This document shows, piece by piece, positions 23,975-32,805 of a stretch of DNA of 38,829 bases (positions within the stretch are counted from its first letter, which is position 1; each line of letters starts with the position of its first letter). The stretch is from the NCBI GenBank assembly GCA_964601165.1, contig CAZRMK010000006.1:1-38829 (forward strand), in the 5' to 3' direction. The position numbers and the translations under genes were made by a program. The stretch is from Thiosulfativibrio sp964601165 (GTDB lineage: Bacteria > Pseudomonadota > Gammaproteobacteria > Thiomicrospirales > Thiomicrospiraceae). Under the pieces are notes generated by a model. The model saw nothing but the letters and a program-made list of their open reading frames with translations, searched no databases and had not been told where the DNA came from.

Positions 23975-25231
23975 ATGGATCAAATTGTTATCAATGGATC
24001 TGCAAAGTTAAGTGGAACAGTTAGGGTATCTGGTGCTAAAAATGCAGCATTACCTATTCTTATGGGGTGCTTATTAGCAGATTCACCAGTGGTTTTGTCA
24101 AATGTACCTCATCTTAAAGATGTAACCACTAGTATTCAGCTACTGGCAACTATGGGAGTAGCAGTATTATTTGATGAGAAGTTAAATATTGAGATAGATG
24201 CCAGTATTTTAACCACCAAAGAAGCCCCTTATGAGTTGGTTAAAACCATGCGAGCATCAATTCTTGCAATGGGTCCTTTATTAGCAAAGTATGGCGAAGC
24301 AAAAATTTCTTTGCCTGGAGGTTGTGCCATAGGTTCTCGTCCAGTTAATATTCATGTTGATGGTTTGAAGCAAATGGGTGCCAAGATTGAGATAGAGCAA
24401 GGTTATATTTTTGCTACAGCGGATCGTTTGCAAGGCGCTGATATTACTATGGAGATGGTTACAGTTACAGGAACCGAAAACCTGATGATGGCAGCTACCT
24501 TGGCGTTGGGGGTTACTACTTTAAGGAACTCGGCAAAAGAGCCAGAAGTTTCGGATTTAGCCAATTTCTTAAATAAAATGGGTGCTAAAATTACTGGTAT
24601 TGGGACAGATACTTTAAGAATTACAGGGGTTGACTCTTTACAAGGTTGTAGCTACCGAGTGATTCCAGACCGTATTGAAGCTGGAACTTATTTGGCTGCC
24701 GCTGCAGTAACTCAAAGTTCTATTACCGTGACCCATGTTGAGCCTAAGCACTTAACTTCAGTTTTGGAAAAGTTTGTAGAGGCAGGGGCGGATATTAAAA
24801 CCACTGAAAATACCATTACTCTTGATATGACCAACAGGACTTTAAAAGCTGTTAATATTAGAACCGATCCTTATCCCAAATTTCCAACCGATATGCAAGC
24901 ACAGTTTTTAGTGATGAATACGCTTGCTAGTGGCGATTCAAAAGTAGAAGAAACTATTTTTGAAAATCGTTTTATGCACGTCTCAGAACTAATTCGTATG
25001 GGTGCAAATGTTCGTTTGGATGGCAATACTGCTTATATTACCGGTACTGAAAAATTAAAGGGAGCACCCGTGATGGCAACAGATTTACGTGCCTCAGCCA
25101 GCTTGATTTTAGCAGGATTGGCAGCAGAAGGTGAAACTGTCGTGAGTCGAATTTATCACATTGACCGTGGTTATGAATTGATTGAAGAAAAATTTCATAA
25201 GTTAGGCTGCCAAATTTATCGTACTTCTTAA
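23975..25231 (+). CDS. murA: UDP-N-acetylglucosamine 1-carboxyvinyltransferase
   Basis: This enzyme catalyses the first committed step of peptidoglycan synthesis: enolpyruvyl transfer from PEP to UDP-GlcNAc. At 418 residues it is the standard length. Lys22-Asn23 (SGAKNAALP) and the catalytic Cys117 in GGCAIGSRPVN are present, so it should be fosfomycin-sensitive. The late DLRASASLILAGLAAEG and DRGYE motifs are intact. It lies between ibaG and hisG. Confidence 0.98.
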   Translation: MDQIVINGSAKLSGTVRVSGAKNAALPILMGCLLADSPVVLSNVPHLKDVTTSIQLLATMGVAVLFDEKLNIEIDASILTTKEAPYELVKTMRASILAMGPLLAKYGEAKISLPGGCAIGSRPVNIHVDGLKQMGAKIEIEQGYIFATADRLQGADITMEMVTVTGTENLMMAATLALGVTTLRNSAKEPEVSDLANFLNKMGAKITGIGTDTLRITGVDSLQGCSYRVIPDRIEAGTYLAAAAVTQSSITVTHVEPKHLTSVLEKFVEAGADIKTTENTITLDMTNRTLKAVNIRTDPYPKFPTDMQAQFLVMNTLASGDSKVEETIFENRFMHVSELIRMGANVRLDGNTAYITGTEKLKGAPVMATDLRASASLILAGLAAEGETVVSRIYHIDRGYELIEEKFHKLGCQIYRTS

Positions 25232-25262
25232 TTATTGTTTATAAAAATAAAGAAAATAAGCC

Positions 25263-25892
25263 ATGAATGAACAACTTACCTTTGCCTTGTCTAAAGGCCG
25301 AATTTATAAAGATACTTTACCTTTGCTTGAGGCTGCTGGGATAGTTCCCTTAGAAGACCCTAGCAAATGCCGTAAGTTAATTATCCCTACCAATCACGAC
25401 CATATTAGGTTACTGATTGTACGAGCGACAGATGCGCCTACTTATGTTGCTCATGGAGCCGCAGATATTGGGGTGGCTGGTAAAGATGTCTTGATGGAAT
25501 CTCCCACGGATAACTTGTACGAATTAGTGGATTTAAATATCGCTAAATGTCGTTTGATGGTAGCGGGTCCAAAAATAGCAAAGCCTGTTGGGCATCGTCT
25601 TAAAATTGCAACCAAGTATGTTAAATCAGCAGAAGCTTATTATGCTCAAAAGGGCGAACAAGTTGATTTAATTAAGCTTTATGGTTCAATGGAAATTGCA
25701 CCTTTAATTGATTTGGCAGATTATATTGTCGATTTAGTAGATACAGGAAACACGCTAAAAGCCAATGGTTTGGTTCCGATGGAGCATATTGCGGACATTA
25801 GTTCTCGCCTGATTGTTAATGAGCATGCCTATAAAACCAAGTTTGCGCAGATTAATGAGATTGTAGAAAAATTTAGAGCTGCCGTGGTTTAG
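25263..25892 (+). CDS. hisG: ATP phosphoribosyltransferase, short form
   Basis: This enzyme catalyses the first step of histidine synthesis, joining ATP and PRPP. At 209 residues it is the short form, which needs the regulatory subunit HisZ for activity; hisZ is not in the window. SKGRIYKDTLPLLEAAG at the start, AADIGVAGKDVL near 80 and the PRPP loop DLVDTGNTLKANGL near 160 are all present. Co-transcribed with hisD, 13 bp downstream. Confidence 0.96.
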   Translation: MNEQLTFALSKGRIYKDTLPLLEAAGIVPLEDPSKCRKLIIPTNHDHIRLLIVRATDAPTYVAHGAADIGVAGKDVLMESPTDNLYELVDLNIAKCRLMVAGPKIAKPVGHRLKIATKYVKSAEAYYAQKGEQVDLIKLYGSMEIAPLIDLADYIVDLVDTGNTLKANGLVPMEHIADISSRLIVNEHAYKTKFAQINEIVEKFRAAVV

Positions 25893-25905
25893 AAGTTCCT
25901 TAAAT

Positions 25906-27222
25906 ATGAGTAATAAAATGTTAAAGATTAGGCGACTATCTGCAAACGCAGTAGGATTTCGTGAGGAATTAGAGCAGTTGTTAGCATGGGAAACTGTTTC
26001 TAATGATGCTGTTAATGATGTTGTTAAAGAAGTGGTTAATGCTGTGCGTATTCGGGGTGATGAAGCCTTGTTAGAATATACCAAGAAATTTGATCGTCTA
26101 TCTTTACAATCAGGTGCGGAATTGGAAGTACCAAAGTCTGAATTACAAGCGGCATTAAAGCGTATTCCTCAAGCACAACGCACTGCCCTAGAAATATCGG
26201 CAGAACGTGTCAGAATTTACCATGAAAAACAACTTCAACATTCATGGAATTATACCGAGCCTAATGGCACTATGTTGGGTCAGCAAGTCACCCCTCTCGA
26301 TAGTGTTGGTTTGTATGTCCCAGGTGGCAAAGCTGCTTATCCCTCTTCTGTTATTATGAATGCTGTTCCTGCTAAGGTTGCGGGAGTGGCAAAGCTGATT
26401 ATGGTTGTTCCTGCCCCTGATGGGGAAGTGAATGATATGGTGTTAGCTGCTGCCGAAATTTGTGGTGTCAATAAAGTGTTTACTTTGGGAGGAGCACAAG
26501 CGATAGCTGCCCTTGCTTATGGAACGCAAACAGTTCCAGCCGTTGATAAAATTGTTGGACCAGGAAATATTTTTGTTGCAACTGCTAAGCGTATGGTTTT
26601 TGGAACGGTCGGAATTGATATGATTGCAGGACCTTCAGAAATTTTAGTGTATTGTGATGGTCAAACTAATCCTGATTGGATTGCTATGGATCTGTTTTCT
26701 CAAGCAGAACATGATGAAGATGCCCAGTCTATTTTAGTTACTCAAGATGCTGATTTTGCCGATAAAGTTCATGCAAGCATGAATCGTTTGGTTAGTAGCA
26801 TGCCTAGAGAAAAAATTATTACTAAATCTATCACTGATCGTGGTGCTATTATTGTGGTGGATAGTGAAGAACAAGCTCTGGAAATGATTAACCTTATTGC
26901 TCCAGAACACTTGGAGCTATCGGTGGAGGATCCTCAAGCTTTATTGCCTAAAATACGCCATGCTGGAGCTATCTTTATGGGGCGTTACACGGCTGAGGCC
27001 TTGGGTGATTATTGTGCAGGACCAAATCATGTTTTACCAACTTCTAGGACAGCGCGATTCTCTTCACCCTTAGGAGTTTATGATTTTCAGAAACGCTCTA
27101 GTTTAATTATGTGCTCTCCTCAGGGGGCGAATGAATTAGGAAAAATTGCTACTGTTTTAGCGGAGGGTGAAGGTTTGCAAGCTCATGCTGAGTCAGCTAG
27201 GTATCGTATGTCTGATGATTAA
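25906..27222 (+). CDS. hisD: Histidinol dehydrogenase
   Basis: This 438-residue zinc enzyme oxidises histidinol to histidine in two NAD-dependent steps. GLYVPGGKAAYPSSVIMNA, VDKIVGPGNIFVATAKR, GPSEILV, QAEHDEDAQSILVT (zinc ligands), PEHLEL and CAGPNHVLPT are all present. It follows hisG. hisC, often next, is absent; a terminator follows instead. Confidence 0.97.
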   Translation: MSNKMLKIRRLSANAVGFREELEQLLAWETVSNDAVNDVVKEVVNAVRIRGDEALLEYTKKFDRLSLQSGAELEVPKSELQAALKRIPQAQRTALEISAERVRIYHEKQLQHSWNYTEPNGTMLGQQVTPLDSVGLYVPGGKAAYPSSVIMNAVPAKVAGVAKLIMVVPAPDGEVNDMVLAAAEICGVNKVFTLGGAQAIAALAYGTQTVPAVDKIVGPGNIFVATAKRMVFGTVGIDMIAGPSEILVYCDGQTNPDWIAMDLFSQAEHDEDAQSILVTQDADFADKVHASMNRLVSSMPREKIITKSITDRGAIIVVDSEEQALEMINLIAPEHLELSVEDPQALLPKIRHAGAIFMGRYTAEALGDYCAGPNHVLPTSRTARFSSPLGVYDFQKRSSLIMCSPQGANELGKIATVLAEGEGLQAHAESARYRMSDD

Positions 27223-27261
27223 CTTTTGTTGGTTTTAGAGGAGTTGTTGTCAATGATTAAT

Positions 27262-27282
27262 CCCCTTAACTGGGGTTTTTTT
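27262..27282 (+). terminator. Rho-independent terminator after hisD
   Basis: The stem is CCCC-TTAACT-GGGG with seven T directly after it, 40 bp past the hisD stop. It is short but classic, and closes the murA-his transcription unit. Confidence 0.75.
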
Positions 27283-27337
27283 ATGTTTAAATATTTTAGA
27301 TAAGACCTTTAATCATGTTGAATTGTAGGAGAATTTT

Positions 27338-28081
27338 ATGAAATTAATAACCTTAGTAAATTATTGTGATGAGTTTTTAAAAACTGCAGATTATCAAGAT
27401 TATGCACCGAATGGCTTGCAAGTAGAAGGGCGAAAAAAACTGCAACACATTGTAACGGGAGTGACGGCTTGTCAGGCTTTAATTGATAAAGCGGTTGAAT
27501 TACAAGCAGATGCAATATTGGTACATCATGGCTATTTTTGGAAAAATGAATCTCAAGTCATTACCGGCATGAAGCAGCGACGTATTAAAACTCTGTTAGA
27601 AAATGGTATTAGTTTAATCGGCTATCATTTACCTTTAGATGGGCATAAAACTATAGGAAATAATGCTTTGCTTGGAAAATTATGGGGTTTGGAAGATATT
27701 ACACCGGTAGAAAATTCTTTAATACGCTTAGGATGCTTAAAGGAAAAGATTTCAATAGAAAAGTTTTCACAACAAGTTTCAAAAAGTTTAGCTAGAGAGG
27801 TGCTGCATTTACCTGGAGGGCCTAAAAAAGTACAAAAAATAGCTTGGTGTAGTGGCGGAGCACAAGACTATATTGAAAAAGCTAAAGCTTGGGGAGCGGA
27901 TGTTTATATTAGCGGAGAAGTGTCAGAGAAAACTACTCACCAAGCCTTAGAAAGCAAAATACACTACTTAGCAGCGGGACACCATGCAACAGAACGCTTA
28001 GGTATTAAAATGTTAGGAAGGCATATATCTAAACAATTTGGTATACCGGTAACTTTCGTAGATATTGATAATCCTGTTTAA
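27338..28081 (+). CDS. Nif3-like dinuclear metal centre protein (YbgI family)
   Basis: This 247-residue protein forms a hexameric ring with a two-metal site in relatives. The metal-binding motifs are LVHHGYFW near residue 67 and AAGHHATER near 220; YAPNGLQVEG near 25 and GYHLPLDGH near 96 are family marks. The enzymatic role is not firmly known; YbgI/Nif3 proteins are linked to GTP cyclohydrolase-like folds. AGGAG precedes the ATG. It stands alone between the his terminator and petABC. Confidence 0.93.
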   Translation: MKLITLVNYCDEFLKTADYQDYAPNGLQVEGRKKLQHIVTGVTACQALIDKAVELQADAILVHHGYFWKNESQVITGMKQRRIKTLLENGISLIGYHLPLDGHKTIGNNALLGKLWGLEDITPVENSLIRLGCLKEKISIEKFSQQVSKSLAREVLHLPGGPKKVQKIAWCSGGAQDYIEKAKAWGADVYISGEVSEKTTHQALESKIHYLAAGHHATERLGIKMLGRHISKQFGIPVTFVDIDNPV

Positions 28082-28368
28082 CCCTAATCCGCAAGTAGAA
28101 TTATGAGTTAGTGTGCAAGCACTTGCTTAATTTATATCCTGTTTTATGCAGTTCATAAATTGTACTTTAATTATCTTGAACTCGTGATGAATAAATAACT
28201 TGTGTCCTGTGCCGTAGTAAGGTCATGGATTCAGAATTATGCAAAGATCTCATCCAATATAGACTTGCCTTTATCCCCCTATAAATAGTTCTGTTTTTAA
28301 GTTTGGCTGAACTTTGGGTAGAATACCCTCCGTATTAACCTGAAACTTAATAGGGATAGGGGTATTCA
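28082..28368. other. Intergenic region before petABC, with a degenerate repeat
   Basis: The first about 45 bp (CCCTAATCCGCAAGTAGAAT, and GTGCAAGCACTTGC) resembles one end of the CCCTAA element at 13150 but no matching far end is clear. The petA promoter should be near 28296-28324: TAGAAT at 28319-28324 is a possible -10 with a weak -35 (TTTAAG). No gene seen. Confidence 0.4.
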
Positions 28369-28992
28369 ATGTCTTCAATGTCTTCAATGTCTGATGAAAA
28401 AAATATAAATGTATCTCGTCGCAAGGTCTTAACCGTAGCAACAGGTGTTGTTGGTGCTGTTGGTGCTGGATTTTTGGCAGTGCCTTTTCTGGGTTCATGG
28501 AACCCTAGTGAAAGAGCAAGGGCGGCAGGTGCTCCAGTTGATGCTGATATTAGTCAATTACAACCAGGACAACTGCTTACTGTTTTATGGCGGAGCAAGC
28601 CTGTGTGGGTGGTGCGTAGAACACCTGATATGTTGGAGCGTTTATCAACTTTAACTACCGAATTGAGAGATCCAAACTCAGAGAAATCTGATCAACCAGA
28701 CCATTCACAAAATGAAGCAAGAGCTTTAAATAGTGAGTTTCTGGTAGTTATAGGTGTTTGTACTCACCTAGGTTGTGTTCCTATGTTTCGTCCAGCCGTA
28801 AATTCTCCTGATATGGCTGCTAATTGGCAAGGTGGATTCTTTTGTCCTTGTCACGGTACGGTTTTTGATATGGCAGGACGAGTGTTTAAAGGCATGCCTG
28901 CCCCAACTAATTTACCTATCCCCGCTTATTCTTACTTAACAGATACCATGATTCGTGTTGGCGTAAACCCAACAAAAGAAGGAGCTGTATAA
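28369..28992 (+). CDS. petA: Ubiquinol-cytochrome c reductase Rieske iron-sulfur subunit
   Basis: This 2Fe-2S subunit of the bc1 complex takes electrons from ubiquinol. Cluster ligands are in CTHLGC (131-136) and CPCHG (159-163). A Tat-type signal and membrane anchor covers 17-44 (SRRKVLTVATGVVGAVGAGF), so the domain is periplasmic. The start region is a tandem 9-bp repeat, giving MSSMSSMSDEK; AGGGG is best placed for the first ATG, 28369. The stop overlaps the petB start (TAATG). Confidence 0.96.
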   Translation: MSSMSSMSDEKNINVSRRKVLTVATGVVGAVGAGFLAVPFLGSWNPSERARAAGAPVDADISQLQPGQLLTVLWRSKPVWVVRRTPDMLERLSTLTTELRDPNSEKSDQPDHSQNEARALNSEFLVVIGVCTHLGCVPMFRPAVNSPDMAANWQGGFFCPCHGTVFDMAGRVFKGMPAPTNLPIPAYSYLTDTMIRVGVNPTKEGAV

Positions 28993-30239
28993 TGTCACAG
29001 TCAGAAACAAAGCCGTCAGAGACAGAAACAAAGGGTCCGGTTTTATCTTGGATTGATGCCAGATTTCCTTTGTCAGATACATGGGATAAACATATAGGAG
29101 AATATTACACCCCTAAGAATTTTAATTTTTGGTATTTTTTCGGTTCAATCGCCTTATTAGTACTGGTAAATCAGTTTCTAACGGGTATTTGGTTAACCAT
29201 GAGTTATAAACCAGATGCTTTAGAGGCTTTTAATTCGGTTGAATATATTATGCGCGATGTTGAATGGGGATGGTTAATTCGCTATATGCATTCTACAGGA
29301 GCATCGGCTTTATTTATTGTGGTTTACTTGCATATGATGCGAGCATTTCTTTATGGGTCTTATAAAAACCCCCGTGAGCTAGTTTGGATTATTGGCATGT
29401 TATTGTTTGTGGTCTTAATGGCTGAATCCTTTATGGGGTACCTACTTCCTTGGGGTCAAATGTCTTTTTGGGGTGCACAGGTTATTGTATCTTTATTTGG
29501 TGCCATTCCTGTAGTTGGACCAGGTTTAGAACTGTGGATACGTGGTGATTTTGTTATTTCTGATGTCACGCTTAATCGTTTCTTTGCTTTGCATGTTATT
29601 GCCTTGCCTTTAGTTTTAATTATTTTGGTATTTATGCATATAGTGGCATTGCATCAAGTAGGGTCTAATAACCCAGATGGTATAGAAATTAAAAAACTTA
29701 CCAATGAAAAAGGCATACCGCTTGATGGCATTCCTTTTCACCCCTACTACACGATTAAGGATACTGTTGTTGCAGTTGGGTTTATGTTTATTTTTGCATT
29801 TTTTATTTTTTATATGCCTGAAGGAGGAGGCTATTTTCTTAAAGCCCCAAATTTTGAGCCTGCAAATCCTTTAGTAACCCCCGAGCTTATTGTTCCTGTT
29901 TGGTACTTTACCCCGCATTATGCAATTTTAAGGGCTGTTCCAGATAAATTTTTGGGCGTGCTTGCAATGGGGGCAGCAATTTTTGTTTTGTTTGCCATGC
30001 CGTGGTTAGATCGTTGTAAGGTGAAATCTATTCGCTATAGAGGGCTGTCGTATAAATTACTCTTAGCGATGTTAGTGATTAGTTTTATCGCATTAGGTTG
30101 GTTAGGCTCAATGCATGCAACTCCAGAGTTAATAATATTAGCAAGAATTTTTACCACGACTTATTTTCTGTTTTTTATAATATTACCCTTTAGTTCGGTA
30201 AGAGAAAAAACTAAACCTGTACCAGAGAGGGTGACTTAA
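28992..30239 (+). CDS. petB: Cytochrome b subunit of the bc1 complex
   Basis: This 415-residue inner-membrane subunit holds two b haems and the quinol sites. Haem-ligand histidines lie in GWLIRYMHSTGASALFIVVYLHMMRA and in FFALHVIALPLVLIILVFMH. The quinol-site motif appears as PEWY in relatives; here PVWYFTPHYAILRA. It is full length with about eight helices and translated with petA and petC, the latter starting 1 bp after its stop. Confidence 0.97.
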   Translation: MSQSETKPSETETKGPVLSWIDARFPLSDTWDKHIGEYYTPKNFNFWYFFGSIALLVLVNQFLTGIWLTMSYKPDALEAFNSVEYIMRDVEWGWLIRYMHSTGASALFIVVYLHMMRAFLYGSYKNPRELVWIIGMLLFVVLMAESFMGYLLPWGQMSFWGAQVIVSLFGAIPVVGPGLELWIRGDFVISDVTLNRFFALHVIALPLVLIILVFMHIVALHQVGSNNPDGIEIKKLTNEKGIPLDGIPFHPYYTIKDTVVAVGFMFIFAFFIFYMPEGGGYFLKAPNFEPANPLVTPELIVPVWYFTPHYAILRAVPDKFLGVLAMGAAIFVLFAMPWLDRCKVKSIRYRGLSYKLLLAMLVISFIALGWLGSMHATPELIILARIFTTTYFLFFIILPFSSVREKTKPVPERVT

Positions 30240-30240
30240 A

Positions 30241-30912
30241 ATGAAGGTCTCATTAAAAATATTGACATTAGCAACCTTGTTCTTGCTATCTATAACCTTG
30301 TCGCTGAATGTGTACTCTGCTAAATCAAAGGTAGCACTTGAAGATGCTAATAATAATTTAAGGGATATCGCGTCTTTACAAAGAGGTGCTTTGTTATTTG
30401 CTAATAACTGTATGGCTTGTCACTCAGTGAAATACATGCGTTATAATCGAATTGCTAGAGATTTAGGTTGGACAGATGAAGAAGTTATTGAGAAAATGAC
30501 ACGTGGTTTAAAAAGGCCTGTTGACTATGTTATGTCGAGCATGAGTGATGAGGTTGCTATGTTAGCTTTTGGCAAGCATATTCCAGATCTTTCTCTGACA
30601 TCACGACTTAGAAGTCCAGACTATATCTTTACATTTCTTCGTAGTTATGAGATAGGAGAAGATGGAAAGTTGGATAATGTTTTGTTAAGGGGAACTTCTA
30701 TGCCTGATGTGTTAGCAGGTATAGAACAGACCAAATCAGCAGAAGAGTATGATCAAGTGGTTAGAGATATTACTAATTTTCTTGAGTATGTCGGTGAGCC
30801 AGGTCAGGTAGCCCGTTGGGATTTAGGTTGGAAGGTGCTAATTTTCTTGGGTATATTGTTTATATTGAGTTATTTGTTGAAACGTGAGTATTGGCGTGAT
30901 ATAAAACACTAG
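30241..30912 (+). CDS. petC: Cytochrome c1 subunit of the bc1 complex
   Basis: This 223-residue subunit passes electrons from the Rieske protein to cytochrome c. It has a signal peptide (about 1-26), the haem motif CMACH at 57-61, and GTSMPDVLAG near 158-167 with the probable Met ligand. A C-terminal anchor (VLIFLGILFILSYLL) at about 197-215 holds it in the membrane. Third gene of the operon. Confidence 0.97.
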   Translation: MKVSLKILTLATLFLLSITLSLNVYSAKSKVALEDANNNLRDIASLQRGALLFANNCMACHSVKYMRYNRIARDLGWTDEEVIEKMTRGLKRPVDYVMSSMSDEVAMLAFGKHIPDLSLTSRLRSPDYIFTFLRSYEIGEDGKLDNVLLRGTSMPDVLAGIEQTKSAEEYDQVVRDITNFLEYVGEPGQVARWDLGWKVLIFLGILFILSYLLKREYWRDIKH

Positions 30913-30940
30913 TTTAAATAGTTTCCCAAGTTTATTTTTT

Positions 30941-30959
30941 AACCCGCTTTATGCGGGTT
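30941..30959 (+). terminator. Rho-independent terminator after petC
   Basis: Inverted repeat AACCCGC-TTTAT-GCGGGTT, followed by TATTTATT, 29 bp after the petC stop. Confidence 0.85.
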
Positions 30960-30970
30960 TATTTATTGAT

Positions 30971-31133
30971 ACCTAAATCCTGCAAGTCCTTGCACATATA
31001 TAGCACAAGATCTTGATTCATATAGCGAATTTTAATTCTTCGGCAATATCAATAAGTATTCCACTCGAATTAAAATCACTCTACAAATCAACATTTTGCA
31101 CTATATATGCACAACCACTTGCAGGATTTAGGT
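30971..31133. mobile_element. 163-bp palindromic miniature element, family ACCTAAATCC (full copy 2)
   Basis: It has the same length and almost the same sequence as 19332-19494, in the same orientation, including CGGCAATATCAATAAG where copy 1 has CGGGAATATC. It sits between the petC terminator and radA. An ATG at 31013 inside it runs in frame into radA, which makes a false 45-residue extension. Confidence 0.9.
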
Positions 31134-31147
31134 GCTACGAGAAAAGA

Positions 31148-32518
31148 ATGGCTAAAGTAAAAACGGTTTATGTTTGTGGAGACTGTGGCGCTGACTATGC
31201 TCAGTGGCAAGGTCAGTGTATGGCGTGTAAAGCTTGGAATACCTTAAAAGACTTTAAGGTTAGCCCATCTCAGCAAGGGGAGGTTAAAAGGCTGGGTTAC
31301 ACAGGAACGACGATTAATGAAGTTTTGTCTATTCGAGATATTAATTTAGCGGAAGTGCCGCGAATTTCTTCGGGAATGTCTGAAATGGATCGTGTTTTAG
31401 GCGGAGGAATAGTGCCTGGTTCTGTGGTGTTGATAGGCGGAGATCCTGGGATTGGAAAGTCTTCTCTTTTATTGCAATTATCTTGTTTTCTTAGCCAAGA
31501 ATACAGTGTACTTTATGTAACGGGCGAGGAATCTTTGACTCAGGTTGCAATGCGAGCCAAGCGTATGGGGCTACCAGATGAAAGGTTGCGGTTATTAACC
31601 GAAGTAGATGTAGAAAAAATTGTGCTTGCGGCACAACAAGAAAGTCCCAAAGTAATGGTAATTGATTCTATTCAAACTATGCAATTGTCAGCCATTAATA
31701 GTGCTGCTGGCGGGGTTTCTCAAGTAAGGGAAACTGCAGCGTTTTTAACACGTTTTGCCAAGCAAAACCAAGTAATGATTTTTTTAGTTGGACATGTTAC
31801 TAAGTCTGGAGAAGTTGCGGGTCCTCGGGTATTGGAACATATCGTCGATAGTGTGCTATTTTTAGAAGGTCAATCGGACTCTAAATTTAGAACTTTACGA
31901 GCCATTAAAAATCGTTTTGGTGCAGTTAATGAGTTGGGGGTTTTTGCTATGACTGACAAGGGGATGAAGCAAATTAAAAACCCCTCTGCTATTTTTTTAT
32001 CTCGTGGAGATACTGTAACATCAGGTTCAGTAGTTATGGTTGTGTGGGAAGGATCGCGTCCTTTATTGGTAGAAATTCAAGCCCTAGTAGACGATAGTCC
32101 TTTTGGAGCTCCAAAACGAGTTACGGTAGGAGTAGATCAAAACCGTATGGCAATGTTGTTAGCCGTTTTACATCGCCATGCTGGAGTGCAAGCAGCAGAC
32201 CAAGATGTTTATGTTAATGTTGTTGGTGGGGTTAAGGTTGCAGAAACCAGTGCAGATTTAGCCGTATTGAGTGCTATAGTATCCAGCCTGCGTAATGAAC
32301 CTCTATCTCAAGATTTAATTATTTTTGGAGAAGTTGGTTTGTCGGGCGAGATACGCCCAGTTCCTAGTGGACAAGAACGTTTGTTCGAAGCAGTAAAGCA
32401 TGGCTTTAAGCGTGCTATCGTGCCAGTCGGCAATGTTCCTAAGGGTGGGGTTTCTGGAATGGAGATCGTGGGAGTTAAAAGTTTGCAGGAGTCGATGGGA
32501 ATTCTAAGGAGCCTCTGA
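31148..32518 (+). CDS. radA: DNA repair protein RadA
   Basis: This 456-residue RecA-like helicase helps branch migration in recombinational repair. The zinc finger has Cys 10, 13, 24 and 27 (CGDCGADYAQWQGQCMAC). Walker A is GGDPGIGKSS (97-106), followed by the RadA-specific KNRFG (KNRFGAVNELGVFAM) near 255 and a Lon-like C-terminal domain (GEVGLSGEIRPVPSGQERL). Start ATG 31148 matches the family; the frame is open further upstream only because of the repeat element. Its stop lies inside the inverted repeat at 32508. Confidence 0.97.
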   Translation: MAKVKTVYVCGDCGADYAQWQGQCMACKAWNTLKDFKVSPSQQGEVKRLGYTGTTINEVLSIRDINLAEVPRISSGMSEMDRVLGGGIVPGSVVLIGGDPGIGKSSLLLQLSCFLSQEYSVLYVTGEESLTQVAMRAKRMGLPDERLRLLTEVDVEKIVLAAQQESPKVMVIDSIQTMQLSAINSAAGGVSQVRETAAFLTRFAKQNQVMIFLVGHVTKSGEVAGPRVLEHIVDSVLFLEGQSDSKFRTLRAIKNRFGAVNELGVFAMTDKGMKQIKNPSAIFLSRGDTVTSGSVVMVVWEGSRPLLVEIQALVDDSPFGAPKRVTVGVDQNRMAMLLAVLHRHAGVQAADQDVYVNVVGGVKVAETSADLAVLSAIVSSLRNEPLSQDLIIFGEVGLSGEIRPVPSGQERLFEAVKHGFKRAIVPVGNVPKGGVSGMEIVGVKSLQESMGILRSL

Positions 32519-32584
32519 TTAAGTCTGTTGAATTCTGGCAACGCCAAGTCTTTTTAGAATTCAACAGATTTAATCAGAGGCTCC
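32508..32584. repeat. 77-bp inverted repeat containing the radA stop
   Basis: The 28-bp arms start GGAGCCTCTGATTAA and end TTAATCAGAGGCTCC, with one mismatch, around a 21-bp loop. The radA stop codon TGA (32516-32518) is within the left arm, so the last residues RSL come from it. The hairpin could also stop transcription. Confidence 0.85.
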
Positions 32585-32646
32585 CCCCTAAGGGAGTAGT
32601 TTCTTATACCTGAATCCGTGATGAATTAAGGACCCTCTCTTTTGTT

Positions 32647-32805
32647 GAGACCTTTGCATGAAATAGATTACGGTTAAAAATTGCTATATTTCACCTTCTT
32701 TCACTTAAAAAAACACGCAATATCTAGCTAGTACATGTTTTTTTAAGCAAAATAAGGCAAAATCTATCTAATTTTTACCTCGTAATTATTTCATGCAAAG
32801 GTCTC
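32647..32805. mobile_element. 159-bp miniature element, second copy of the GAGACCTTTGCAT family
   Basis: The ends GAGACCTTTGCATGAAATA and TATTTCATGCAAAGGTCTC are shared in their outer 13 bp with 15505-15663, and the length is identical. The interior is similar but diverged, with CTAGCTA in the centre. Its right end abuts the stop codon of the next gene (minus strand). No clear target duplication remains. 32585-32646 holds a fragment resembling ACCTGAATCC and nothing else seen. Confidence 0.88.

Noticed and set aside
19332..31133. CRISPR array from the recurring repeats
   Set aside because: The copies are far apart, palindromic and 58-163 bp long; there is no regular repeat-spacer pattern and no cas gene.
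31013..31147. In-frame 45-residue extension of RadA
   Set aside because: It is repeat-element sequence. RadA starts at MAKVKTVYVCGDCG, as in the family.
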